From Helicoverpa zea (taxonomy: Eukaryota > Arthropoda > Insecta > Lepidoptera > Noctuidae), in the NCBI RefSeq assembly GCF_022581195.2, contig NC_061467.1:4278001-4342000 (forward strand): a stretch of 64,000 nt of DNA, given 5' to 3'. Below, piece by piece: positions 50,801 through 59,360 of the stretch (its first letter is position 1; each line of letters starts with the position of its first letter). The translations under genes and the position numbers were made by a program. A model generated the notes under the pieces. That model was given only the letters and a program-made list of their open reading frames with translations, made no database searches and was not told the origin of the DNA.

Positions 50801-52852
50801 GCATGATAGATACCACCTCCATATGTAATATTCAAAGATCATTTGGATGGTAATTCTATTAATGTGGTAGATAATTGAGTGATTCTTTGTTTAATAGCTA
50901 TAACTCTGAAGCTTTTTATTCTTATTATTTTCAAAAAATAGTACCCAATGACAGTATGGGTCACTTTATCCTACAACTAAAGTTACCTTATCAACATAAG
51001 GTAACTTTATGTCATTTAACTATTTTATTTGAAGTAATAAATATACCAGAAAAATATATAATTATTAAAGAACAATGTCAGGTTTCGGCCCACCCAATCA
51101 ACTTTTAAAACTAAATTCTCACGGACACAAAGTTCTTTACTACAAAAATTTAAATATAAAATACTAAATTCTTATAAAATATTTAATTGTTATCTAGAAC
51201 TTTTCAAAAAAAAAATATCATATTATTTTGTTTATCGAGTTCAGGTTTTTCGTTTTAATAATTTGGAATAATTTGGTTTTGAGAAGTTCAATGCAAAAGT
51301 GGAAAACATAGAAAAGCTTCTAACATTAAACTACACAAAAAACTGTAAGAATTTTCACTGTACATGAAATATTTTTATTGAGCCTAAGTTACTATGGACG
51401 TCTGACATTGTTCTTTAAATATAGCTATGAGACATATTTGTAGTTACATATATCTTGTAGCCCATCAAGGAAAGCCATTAGGAATATGGGTGAAATTGCG
51501 GGAAAAAGAACTGGTAATAAATAAAAAATGGTTTATGCAACTTGACTTAATTACCAAGTGGTTAGTGAATTGAGTATAATGAATGTTCATCTATCCAAGC
51601 TATCCATATGATCAATGATGGGCATTTTTTTATTCATTTAGACATTTCCATAAACATAGAATTCCCTCATATATTGGCTCTTTACATACAAAATGTAGAA
51701 ACTTGTTGTGGTCAGAAAATTCATGATAAAGTTTGAAATCTATGTAACGTGGCCTGGGTAAATGTGAAAGAATGTATGAATTGTTATTGTATCATGCAAA
51801 ATCTACTGAATAGATTTTGATGAATTAACATGAAAGTAATAAAGCATTTAAATATCAGAATAACTTATGGGCAACTTTTTATTCATTAAGCAGGAAGTCA
51901 ATATACATGAAATTGAATATATTGAAATAGAAAATGAATTTATGAGATTTAAAATTTTATACAGCATTAGAATAACATTTTAGTAAGATAATACGTAGCC
52001 CAGCATAGTTATGTGGAAATAGTAACTATGTCTTTGTAACATAGTTTTAGAGAAGTATCTTATCAGTTTTGAAATTAGAGCATAGCCATCTGCAGTGATT
52101 TACTGTGCTCAAGTGCATATATACAAAATAATGTGTGTTTATTTACTATTATTTTAACTGTGTATGTATTACGATGAGTGTATAATCTTAAAGATACTCC
52201 TTTTTTGGTTAAGTAAACTATAGTGTAAAACAACACCAACTGGCTGTTATAAAATTTGACCTCAAATATAAACCATATGAATCTACTTTTATTTCAGTTT
52301 TTTGCAAAACTGTAGACAAAAAATTACATCCATTATCGAGACCAATAACTTACAGTAAATAATAGTAATGTTTACAAAGTTTTATAGGTTATTAATTAAC
52401 AGCTGATTACAAAAAATGAATTTTCAAACACTTCCTACAAACAACAACATATTATCTATTATTAATGGCATTTGCGTCAACTATTTAGAGTGGATAACAC
52501 ATTATTTTGATACTAAAATGTATTGCGAAATCAGTGCTATATGTATACTCTGCAACATAATACAACAAAATGCCACCACCCACCACAGGAAGAAATCAAT
52601 AATTGTAGATGCGTAAAACAACAATAGTTGTATTTTTCGCACCTAGAAGTATTTAGGTTTCTCTAATATAAGTTGTAAAGACAAGTTAGAACAAAAGCGC
52701 GTCATAGATCTTGAGATCATACATACCTTTCTCTTCCTTCCTTTGTATACCATGGCGAAGGCTCCATGGCCTATAATGTCTTGTTTGGTGAATTCGTATT
52801 CACCAACTTGGATGACTTCCATTTTCACAAGTTTTCCCTTGACCACAGACAT
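17900..52852 (-). CDS. Atg1: Autophagy-initiating serine/threonine kinase Atg1 (ULK1/2, unc-51)
   Basis: Seventeen exons: 52852..52727, 47747..47571, 33353..33137, 32737..32664, 32454..32294, 31687..31551, 30696..30604, 30198..30040, 26750..26548, 25588..25475, 22100..21983, 21514..21354, 21096..20979, 19461..19333, 18872..18754, 18294..18156, 17985..17900. Phases close to 776 residues. Kinase features: glycine loop GHGAFAMVYKG (28-38), VAVK Lys51, Glu68, HRDLKPQN with Asp146, DFG Asp175, activation-loop Thr190 (TLCGSPMYMAPE). YCNGGDLADYL and DLWSLGTIVYQCLTGKAPF are Atg1/ULK hallmarks. A low-complexity Ser/Pro/Ala middle holds DDFVLVE (393-399), equivalent to the ULK1 Atg8-binding LIR. From about residue 575 the C-terminal EAT domain, which binds Atg13 and membranes, runs to KYRDAVQRRLNCLKG. 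Least certain: exon 8 acceptor (TAAAG), exon 14 donor, and start at 52852 versus 52822. Distal exons are much more GC-rich than the introns. Confidence 0.93.
19490..20020 (+). mobile_element. 5'-truncated non-LTR retrotransposon, C-terminal reverse-transcriptase ORF
   Basis: The frame reads from about MRCLRKILGITWQDKITN through LRWLGHVHRME to a C-terminal zinc-binding motif C-x2-C-x12-H-x4-C (CQACGKRC...HERRC) and stop at 20020. This is the C-terminal end of endonuclease/reverse-transcriptase polyproteins of insect LINEs. About 170 codons are intact, with no frameshift seen. It lies in Atg1 intron 13, opposite to Atg1, and its 5' truncation falls within about 35 bases of the exon 14 acceptor. 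The 3' UTR probably continues past 20060. Confidence 0.75.
20060..20840. repeat. Dispersed-repeat cluster with a partial duplication
   Basis: The segment starting CTATTCTAACTGAAATGACGT at about 20064 recurs in diverged form at about 20755, each followed by ATTAGTG(C/T)TTGTGGAAA. Between them lie two convergent copies of a common lepidopteran repeat with words CTAGCTTCCGCCAGCGGCTT (from about 20196) and GACGAAGTCGCGGGCACCAG (to about 20560). The unit has the look of truncated non-LTR or Helitron-like debris; I cannot classify it further. Confidence 0.45.
21592..21955 (+). mobile_element. tRNA-derived SINE with 14-bp target duplication
   Basis: The 364-bp unit is flanked by the direct repeat ATAAAGGAAAGTTA (21578-21591 and 21956-21969). 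The head has an A-box-like GTGGCCTAGTGGG and a B-box GGTTCGATCCC; the 3' end is a GGAGGATGATG tail. Related copies are at 49779-50086 (minus) and, broken, near 23157. It lies in Atg1 intron 11, antisense to Atg1, and the duplication ends 13 bases from the exon 11 donor. Confidence 0.85.
22796..22836. repeat. Dispersed-repeat fragment
   Basis: CTAGCTTCTGCCCGCGACTT followed by CGTACGCGG resembles the GC-rich terminal word of the lepidopteran repeat at 20196. It is a short remnant in Atg1 intron 10. Confidence 0.35.
23157..23289 (+). mobile_element. SINE fragment interrupted by a retroelement
   Basis: GTCGTAGTGGTTTATTGGGT and CTCAAGTATGAGCGTGCGT followed by GGCAAGTACTTGCCAATAG match the head and early body of the SINE at 21592, with several changes that weaken its Pol III boxes. 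It breaks off near the insertion at 23307. Confidence 0.55.
23307..24012. mobile_element. Short retroelement-like insertion with 17-bp duplication (706 bp)
   Basis: The same 17-bp word AATAATAATGAGATATA stands at 23290-23306 and 24013-24029, a length typical of target-primed reverse transcription. The insert is GC-richer than its surroundings and has no long ORF. Words such as ACCGGGGATTGTC occur twice inside. It is either a 5'-truncated non-LTR element or a SINE without an obvious tRNA head. It lies in Atg1 intron 10. Confidence 0.65.
24280..24700. repeat. Imperfect tandem repeat, about 123-125 bp period
   Basis: Units start at 24280, 24405 and 24528, each with GGAGTTCCACATCAGGTGTT or a close variant, then AGATCTTC and AAAACGTCAT (the third unit diverges late). 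A fourth degraded unit starts near 24650. Tandem units of this kind occur inside lepidopteran dispersed repeats, and the following sequence to about 24950 looks like the rest of such an element. Confidence 0.7.
24790..24821. repeat. Microsatellite (ACAGACAT)n
   Basis: About four copies of an 8-bp ACAGACAT unit in a row, followed by a poly-T run. It belongs to the tail region of the dispersed repeat that begins at 24280. Confidence 0.7.
24961..25191 (-). mobile_element. Palindromic MITE, copy 3 (231 bp)
   Basis: Same 60-base inverted-repeat termini as copies 1 and 2, with the asymmetric centre reversed. The sequence appears identical to copy 2. It lies in Atg1 intron 10 and ends about 280 bases downstream of the exon 10 donor region on the Atg1 strand. 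Confidence 0.88.
26812..27050 (+). mobile_element. 5'-truncated SINE
   Basis: It shares CGGAGAGCACGTAAATG, CCCCATCGGGCT and GAGAACAGCTGCC with the SINEs at 7394 and 9655 but lacks the tRNA head. It begins about 60 bases beyond the acceptor of Atg1 exon 9, in the intron upstream of that exon. Confidence 0.55.
29450..29645. repeat. Dispersed lepidopteran repeat
   Basis: It opens TTACTAATATTATAAAGAGG, continues through a (GTTT)n stretch, CATAGGCTATAATTTTATCC, and ends with AACGCGGGTGAAACCGCGGG before CTAG. This layout is typical of an abundant class of lepidopteran short repeats. It lies in Atg1 intron 8. Confidence 0.55.
35085..37577 (+). CDS. Leucine-rich-repeat single-pass membrane protein nested in Atg1 intron 2
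   Basis: Four exons: 35085..35128, 35824..36277, 36571..36708 and 36867..37577, giving 448 residues. Residues 1-20 are a signal peptide (MTSKHIFMLLLALFATAVAQ). An acidic, threonine-rich stretch is followed by a cysteine LRR N-cap (CPTPCVC) and then about four to five short leucine-rich repeats (TTELKLQNNKLTEIP, LRILNVDNNEIMQI, LTSLKLGNNRLLEYP, LEELDLGGNDMRT). Further cysteines near residues 241-264 could form a C-cap. A Ser/Thr/Glu-rich stalk leads to a transmembrane helix at about 388-406 (IGMIVAGMVVVVAGITI) and a 40-residue basic cytoplasmic tail. It is probably an extracellular adhesion or signalling protein; I do not recognise the orthologue. AATAAA near 37861 ends it. It lies on the opposite strand inside Atg1 intron 2. 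Confidence 0.88.
37578..44636. other. Atg1 intron 2, AT-rich, no gene seen
   Basis: After the 3' UTR of the LRR gene (polyadenylation signal near 37861) this part of intron 2 holds only short frames without splice or codon support. TATACAGGGTG at about 44235 resembles one terminus of an insect DNA transposon; a partner end was not found. Confidence 0.4.
44637..45604 (+). mobile_element. Long variant of the palindromic MITE family (968 bp)
   Basis: The left end TATACTTCGGCCGTTCAGAG, with two changes, matches the family terminus for 36 bases. The right 172 bases (from about 45433) match copies 1-3 closely. Between them are about 760 bp absent from the other copies, including an open frame and polyadenylation signal on the minus strand (44856-45155). 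It may be a decayed relative of the parent transposon or a MITE broken by another insertion. Confidence 0.65.
44907..45155 (-). pseudogene. Candidate 3' end of a transposase-like gene
   Basis: An 82-codon open stretch without an in-frame ATG ends in DDDEDTTSSSKSESD and a TAA at 44909-44907. AATAAA motifs follow on the same strand near 44861. A hydrophobic/basic segment (FSICFYLITRLLLDRD) precedes the acidic tail. No catalytic residues can be assigned, so the transposase reading is an inference from position inside the long MITE-family copy. Splicing near GTTAG could also make only the last 35 codons real. Confidence 0.35.
49779..50086 (-). mobile_element. tRNA-derived SINE with 11-bp target duplication
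   Basis: The unit is bordered by ACCTAATTAAG at 49768-49778 and 50087-50097. Read on the minus strand it starts GTCGTGGTGGCCTAGTGGGC, has the B-box GGTTCGAATCC, contains AGGCCTGTGCCCAGCAGTGG, and ends in a (CTGTAA)n tail. The head matches the SINE at 21592 closely while the body and 3' end differ. It lies in Atg1 intron 1. Confidence 0.85.
50978..51009. repeat. Perfect short palindrome
   Basis: Fourteen-base arms TAAAGTTACCTTAT and ATAAGGTAACTTTA are separated by CAAC. It is AT-rich and lies in Atg1 intron 1; no function is implied. Confidence 0.7.
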
Positions 52853-54371
52853 GTTTCTTAGTTTATATTTATTTACAGTCTCATACAATAAAAAAAGATC
52901 AATAACTTATTTAGGGATAATGGATTACGGAACTTGACTGAGCGCTACATTATGATCACAACTAGCCGCTAATCACTTCCAAGCTTCCATAAAAAGTAAT
53001 AATTTCACTTTGTTCTACACTAACGTTTCATCATTATTGTAAAACCAAAACACAACACACAACGAATGCAAAATGAGTAAAGTGATTTTATTTTGTGTTG
53101 TTTAGCGAAGTAGAAGACGATGTTGCCCACTACGAAAGACAAATAAAATACCATTAAAAAATAATTATTACCGTTCCACGAAAAAAATGGAACGCAGGTA
53201 TTTATTAAATTAGAAAATATTGTATAGGATCCGTTTTTACTTTATTAAGAATTATTAATTTATAATTAAATGTATAAAGCTAACATATAGCTTAAGGTAA
53301 CAAGCAAAACATACAAGCCCTATTTGGTTGTATCGAGTATTCAATATTGCACTGTATTTTTTTAAACATAAAAACAATACAAAAATATACCTAATTCTAA
53401 AAGCATTAGCCTCAATTAGTGGAGCTTGTGACTTGAGAGCCGCATGTTAAAATATTTTCAGGATTTTTGACTTGTGGTTAAAGAATGATAGTTATATCTT
53501 CATTTTAAGTACGAGAAATACCAGTGCTATGAGGATAAAAACAACATAATCATTTGGAAAACGCCAACTTCAGTTTGTTATTATAAAATACTCTCATGGA
53601 ATCTGATGAAATTCTTCATGGAATGGGATCATTGGGAGCGTGCGCAACAGCAACGCCATCTAGAATTAGGAAATCTAACTGGTTGTTTCCATAGATATAG
53701 AATAGTAGATAGATCGGCAATCGAGGGTTTTTTTCTGTGACTTTTTCTTGTACGAGTATGTGCTGATTTCCTTTTGTTGTTTACATAATACATTTGAGCT
53801 TGATGAATACAGTGCCCTACCGTATTCGTTTTTGGACTCATATCACAATATCAGTCACGTCAATCCATCAAACTGTAGTGGGATCCTAATAATCTATGGT
53901 TGTTTCAAAAAGGATTTCATAATTTAAAACTGTAGGTAGGAATTTCTAACACGACGTGCGCTACGATCGCCTCACCCACCAGACTTCGCATGGAGCAACC
54001 ACATTTTATTATTCCTTCAAGATACCTGTGAAACTGTTATTAAATATCATATCAAGCTTTGTGTTCTGATTCCAGTAAATTCGGCGCAAAGTTGATTTAT
54101 AGTTTTCAAGAATGAAATAGAAATTACGACAATCTTTCCACATCTTTATTCAAATTATGAAGACCATAATATAAATAAGAAAATGTTGACATAATGCTTT
54201 AATCCTTAATATTTTTACTTGAAGAATTATCTTCTTCAATGGTTTTCTTTTTATTGTGAAAGGAAAAACCCAATAGAAGTAAAAAAAGGTGTAGACTTAA
54301 ACACTGACCAGACAGCAAAATTATTAAGTAAAAAAGCAACATCAGTTAATATCAATTCTCTAAAGTTGTGA
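52853..54371. other. Spacer: Atg1 5' region and DENR 3' UTR
   Basis: The Atg1 5' leader and promoter should lie just above 52852, and the DENR 3' UTR just below 54372. Between them the sequence is AT-rich. Small frames such as 53629-53841 (-) show no conserved features, and I call no gene. Confidence 0.4.
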
Positions 54372-55654
54372 CTATCTTTTTTGATCTCCCAAGTCTTCAA
54401 TACTATCTTCATCAATCTGAAACAACATTACATCATTTAATATATTTTTTGGTTTAAAGGAAAGCCTTTAACATAATTTAAGTGAGATTTATTTTAGTTT
54501 TAAGAATTTAAGTAGTAGAAGGTAAAAATATAGTGCATACTTAAAACAAAAATGTATGTCAAACAAATGAAATCATTTCTGTTTCTAATGATGTGGCTAT
54601 GGATCATGGACATCATTACTTGGAGACTTGTTTCTGAAATGAGTCTATAATCTATGGCATGTGATGGTCACTATGTTACACAGTACATTATTTATAATAT
54701 GCAAAAGTGCATATTTATGAATAAAATAGTAAAAATGAATACCTCAGGCCATTTTTCAGGTATAATATCAAAGAGATCATCTTTCACATCTCCTTGGATT
54801 ACAATTTCATCATCCCCAGTAACAGAAGAGCCACAAGCAAACTTTGTGCCAAAGAATTTGGCAGCCACCTTCAAATCAATATCTGAAAATAAAATAAAAA
54901 AAATTAAGGCAAATGAGCTATATTTGTATCTTATCACAGTTAAGCATTGACACAGCGAATGGACACAGACATGAACACTGAAGTGGTAGACAAAATTGCA
55001 AGTGCAGCATGTTTTTATTTTTACCGAAAATGATTCTGTAAGGCTTGAGATGGGCATTTATAATATAACGCAAGAAAAAGGTTCCAAATACCCACCAAAA
55101 GTACTCAGACCAGAGACCACAGTGACAGATTTCTTCTTGCCTCGAGGGGCCCTAGATACTTGCACTAGCTTGGGGACATCTTCCTTTTTCTTTGACTTCA
55201 ACATGCCTTTTCCACCGCGCTTTTGTCGCTTCTTTTCTTCTTCACCGCCGGCATTTTCTTCTTCATCTATAATAATAAATTAACATTTGATTGAAAGGAA
55301 TATTAGATGCCATGATTGGTTATTTTTAAATTTTCTAACTTTTTTTCAAGTATAGCTTTAATTAGCAAGATTATTTTCGCTTTAAATAAGTTCTAATCCA
55401 TCAATATTGACAATTTAGCAGAAAACTTCGTTTATACAATTAACCTAGCATCCAACAGGTTACACAAAAGGCTCACCAATTTTCACTTTCTCAAATTCCG
55501 TGGGCAGGTTTTTCTCAAGCCATTGTTTGCATTTATCATATTCTGGGTAGTATTCACAATATTCTATCGGCATAGAACAATTACCACAATACTGAACCTT
55601 TATTGGATAGGTTACACCTTTCCGAGGGCCCATAGAAAGGTCTCTGTCACCCAT
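54372..55654 (-). CDS. DENR: Density-regulated re-initiation and release factor
   Basis: Exons 55654..55477, 55266..55096, 54882..54743 and 54416..54372 give 177 residues. DENR with MCT-1 promotes re-initiation after upstream ORFs and recycles 40S subunits. The N-terminus has the conserved zinc-site cysteines Cys23, Cys26, Cys33 and Cys42 (YCGNCSMPIEYCEYYPEYDK). The middle is a lysine-rich linker (KKRQKRGGKGMLKSKKK). Residues about 95-163 form the SUI1 domain that binds near the P site, with FACGSSVTGDDEIVIQGDV. The end IDEDSIEDLGDQKR matches the family. All exon joints agree in phase. Confidence 0.95.
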
Positions 55655-55942
55655 TTTGAATTTCTATTTGGCTTATAAAAAATATTATCGCATGCTATAT
55701 TCTAATGGACTCAAATTTACACGTATTGAAATGCTTTAGTTTATAAACTTTAATTTTTCAACCGCAGTAATAATTTCTTCCCTAATGATCGCTATTGGTC
55801 ATTTGACAAGTATAACATTTTGACATTGCTATGTCTTGACATATGACAGCATGTTAAACATTCAGATTGATGCCGTGTCTTTTAAGTCGAGTTTTTAACA
55901 TGAGTTTGCCCGGTTTTTATGCAAAAAATGCAGGTATTTATA
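55655..55942. promoter_or_regulatory. DENR upstream region
   Basis: This 288-bp stretch between the DENR start and a Tc1-like element should hold the DENR promoter. I see no clear core motif. Confidence 0.35.
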
Positions 55943-57691
55943 TAGTCATGGTCACCTAATTAAAGACACAGTTGGAGTCTTAACTCACCGGGGCATTTCA
56001 TCTGTATTTCTTTTTTTAGACTGCTATTGGAACTTTCTTTTCTATTTTAAAATATTTAAGAGGTCATTGTGAAATGTTAAAAATAATGACTATATTTAAT
56101 AATCCCCCGCCCCTTTTTTTTTTCGCTTTATCCGAATCTCGGGCGGTATGATCCATAACGAAGCCTGGCCATCTAATTAAAGACACTCCATTTGCTCAGA
56201 GGAAGAAATAGTTAGGAGTAGGAGAAATAGGAGTTACGTTTCTACAACAACATTCCCTACACTATAATTAAACATTCCAATATGTATTAATATTTGGTTT
56301 ATTTCATTTTACCTCAATAACAAATAACAGTACGACATCCCTGAACGACCAAGCGGTCAGTTTTGTAGAAGTAGCTAAGGGAATTTTCTTCCCATGCTTA
56401 ATTAAAATCCGTGTAAAATTTATCGATGTTCCATGTACGACTTATTGCCATGGTATTATTCGCCTATTACCAGTTTTTTTTTCATTGGATTTGCAATAGG
56501 CCAAACCAAAGCCATCATAAGTTGCTCGATCAAAGAGTCATTTTTACTACTCTTGCAGAGTTTTTCAGAACTTTTCTAATTTGGAAAGTCCTAATGTCCG
56601 GTAAATTATGCTTAGCTTATAACAATATGCGTGTTTCTGAAATATTATAGTACTTGAATTCGGCTATTTTTGATAATACCTTTCTGAAGGCTCTTACACT
56701 AAACAGTGGCGAGCAGCCCCCACTATAACATTTTCGCCTCCTACATTTGAGAACTTTGTTGGTGTACTTTGGTTCCATCACATGTTTTGGAGGTGACTAA
56801 AATCAATTTATTTTTTAAAAATTCATCAAATCCCTTTGTTTTATCACATAAAAAAATCATTTTTCAATATTTCTTTAGAGCAACTTTCACCTTTGATGGA
56901 AAACGCCAACTACAGTATGGACACGCCTTGCTTTTCCAAAAGCAACATCTTCCGATACCCATGCCCTACAGGTTTTTCCGACCCGGCTCTCATCTTAAAG
57001 TTCTGCAGACACAATTTTCGTCCTTTTAGCATCAGATAACTCCGAAAAAAACAGTACCGAATAATGTGAATATCCTTATAAAACCACTGTAAAGTCTGTT
57101 TGCGGACAAGTTTTCCTCGGCGTCGGTTTTCAGTTGTTCTCAAACCTTGACTTTTTTAGTGCCATTAACAAGGCATCTTTAAAAATAATTTTATTACCAT
57201 GTCCTTATTACAGTTTAAGTGGTATGAGTGAATCCGCATGACAAAACTTTATTTTAAAAAGCCTAGAACATTTTACTTACCAGAATTTTTGTTTTAGTCG
57301 TATTATTTGGACTAAAATGAAAAATTTTAATGAAGGCAACCTAAATTGTTACCTAATTTGAGTTCTCTTTAATATTTTACCCACTTAAAAAAAAAGTATG
57401 GCAACCATTTCTATCTTTCGTTTTTTTCTCTTAACTAGGCATTTACTGTCTTTAATTAGCTGGCCAGCCAAGTACCCGTTACAAAAGTTAGTGTTCAGTT
57501 CCCATAAAGCGTTATATCTAAAGTATTAAAGAAAGTAAATATTGTTTGTCCTTAATTCATAGAACACAATACAATGTTTGTTTTAATAATAATTACATTA
57601 CATTTTATACCGCGATTAAGCTCATGTCAGTACCATAACTATTTATTTCACTTCGAGTCGAGGGGTGTCTTTAATTATGTGTCCATGACTG
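55943..57691. mobile_element. Tc1/mariner-like inverted-repeat element (1749 bp)
   Basis: Ends are imperfect inverted repeats of about 28 bp: TAGTCATGGTCACCTAATTA on the left, and on the right the complement of CAGTCATGGACACATAATTA, both continuing AAGACAC. TA stands at both borders (55941-55942 and 57692-57693). A third copy of the end motif lies inside at about 56165 (GGCCATCTAATTAAAGACAC). No intact transposase or DDE motif could be found, so it is defective or non-autonomous. Confidence 0.65.
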
Positions 57692-57693
57692 TA

Positions 57694-59360
57694 TGTATAA
57701 AGTAACACAGTCCTTGTTGTACTGCAGGTTAAATATAAAAACTTTGAAATTTGTTACCTAATATTTGTTCTAGTAGCGGTTGAAATAGTAGAACGGAAGA
57801 ACCAGTGGAATCTCGCCCTAATATTTAGCTATGGTTCGTGTTACAATTTTAACCGACTTCCAAACAAGGAAGAGGTTCTCAATATGCTTTTTCTGTGTTC
57901 GGGCCTTAGGTTCGGGGTTACCATAACTCTGTTTTTAGACTCGATTTTTTTTTCAAAGGGCTTTATTCCGAAAAGCTATATATTTTACAACCACTGTGAT
58001 TGCCTTGGTCAACGAGAGACAAGAAATAAATATTTGTTGTGAGTTTTAAAATAAAAATCTCTTTAAAGTATCAATTTACAGTTTATTTCAATAATATCGA
58101 TACAAAGTTCATAATTTATTAAACGCTTTGGTATAATTATCTAGACTGTGACAATGTTTTTATTTTCTGATGGTTGTAATAAATTTTCTTTCCAAAAAAA
58201 TAAAAATATGTAGGTTAGTGGTCGAGTTCATTATGTGATACATGTATAGAAAGTCAGTCTGTCTATCTATACATACGATATTGATACATTATTAGGTACT
58301 GTTGGTGATAAATAAATTGTTAACACAATTTTTGTTTCAACTTGCGTCGGCACAGGCAGAGGGGCAGGTGGGTACAGATGCTGCACATGGTGCACTGTTA
58401 AATCCACAGACTATTGGACTGCGTCATCAAAGCTGGACACTTTCTGAATCTCTTTGGAAATTACCCACTAACGGCTCTGTACCCACCTATCTAAAACACG
58501 AAAAAAAACCCCTGGATGGATGGAAAGCCTTATTGATTGTACCAGAACTGATGACGCTTGTGCTGTTTGTGGAGGGTTTTCATTTTTAATGTATAATATA
58601 GGTGCGTATAATAGTTGTTAGGCTTAGGTACTAATTATCAATCAAACTGCATAACAACTAGATCACTAAAAACTTAAAAGAGGATTGTAGATTAATACAT
58701 CTAAGTAATGTTATTGCAAAGATAAAGTTGGTTAACTACCGACAATAACTATAATTTTACCTAGGTATATTCAGCCTAATGATAGTTTTCGATAGATCGT
58801 GAGGAAAAATCCATGTTCTTCCAAAAATGGCCTGTGTTATACGGAAATAGCGTTGCTCGACTGTACCTATCCATTGCGCGTTTCAATTTATTCTAGTGCA
58901 CATAATTTTAGACGTGGTGCTACCATTGACGGCGACTAAAGGCAACTGCTGTTTCCGACTCGGCCCCTCGGCCAAGTTTGGAGCGAGGAACTCCATAAAA
59001 TTTCGTTTGTATAAATTATTATTACACCGCTCAATGTCTATATAGGTACTTATGTGTAGGTACCATATACCTAATCGACTGATATTATTTTATTCAACAC
59101 GTCGTATTACTAGACACTGAATTGGGTAATAAAATGAATCTATACAAATACATGACAAATAAGTAGCTACCTACCTATAAATTAAAATTTTTGTTGTCTT
59201 TGCAAATTGTTGTAAATCACCATACCTATTGTATTAACTAACTTGTATTATAAAAATCTAAATTCATTTGAATTTTCTAAAGAGGTTCTCATAATTTATT
59301 ATACGTCTACTTATGTGAGTACGTAATGTTTATGCTATGCTATACATTGCAGTCTATTTT
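57694..59360. other. Spacer and septin 3' UTR
   Basis: The septin 3' UTR begins at 59360 and a minus-strand AATAAA lies near 59296. A 95-codon frame at 58302-58589 (+) has no recognisable family and no clear splice or promoter support, so I do not call it as a gene. The rest is AT-rich. Confidence 0.4.

Noticed and set aside
58302..58589. A 95-codon plus-strand frame
   Set aside because: No recognisable motif, no clear promoter or splice sites, and it lies in a repeat-bearing spacer.
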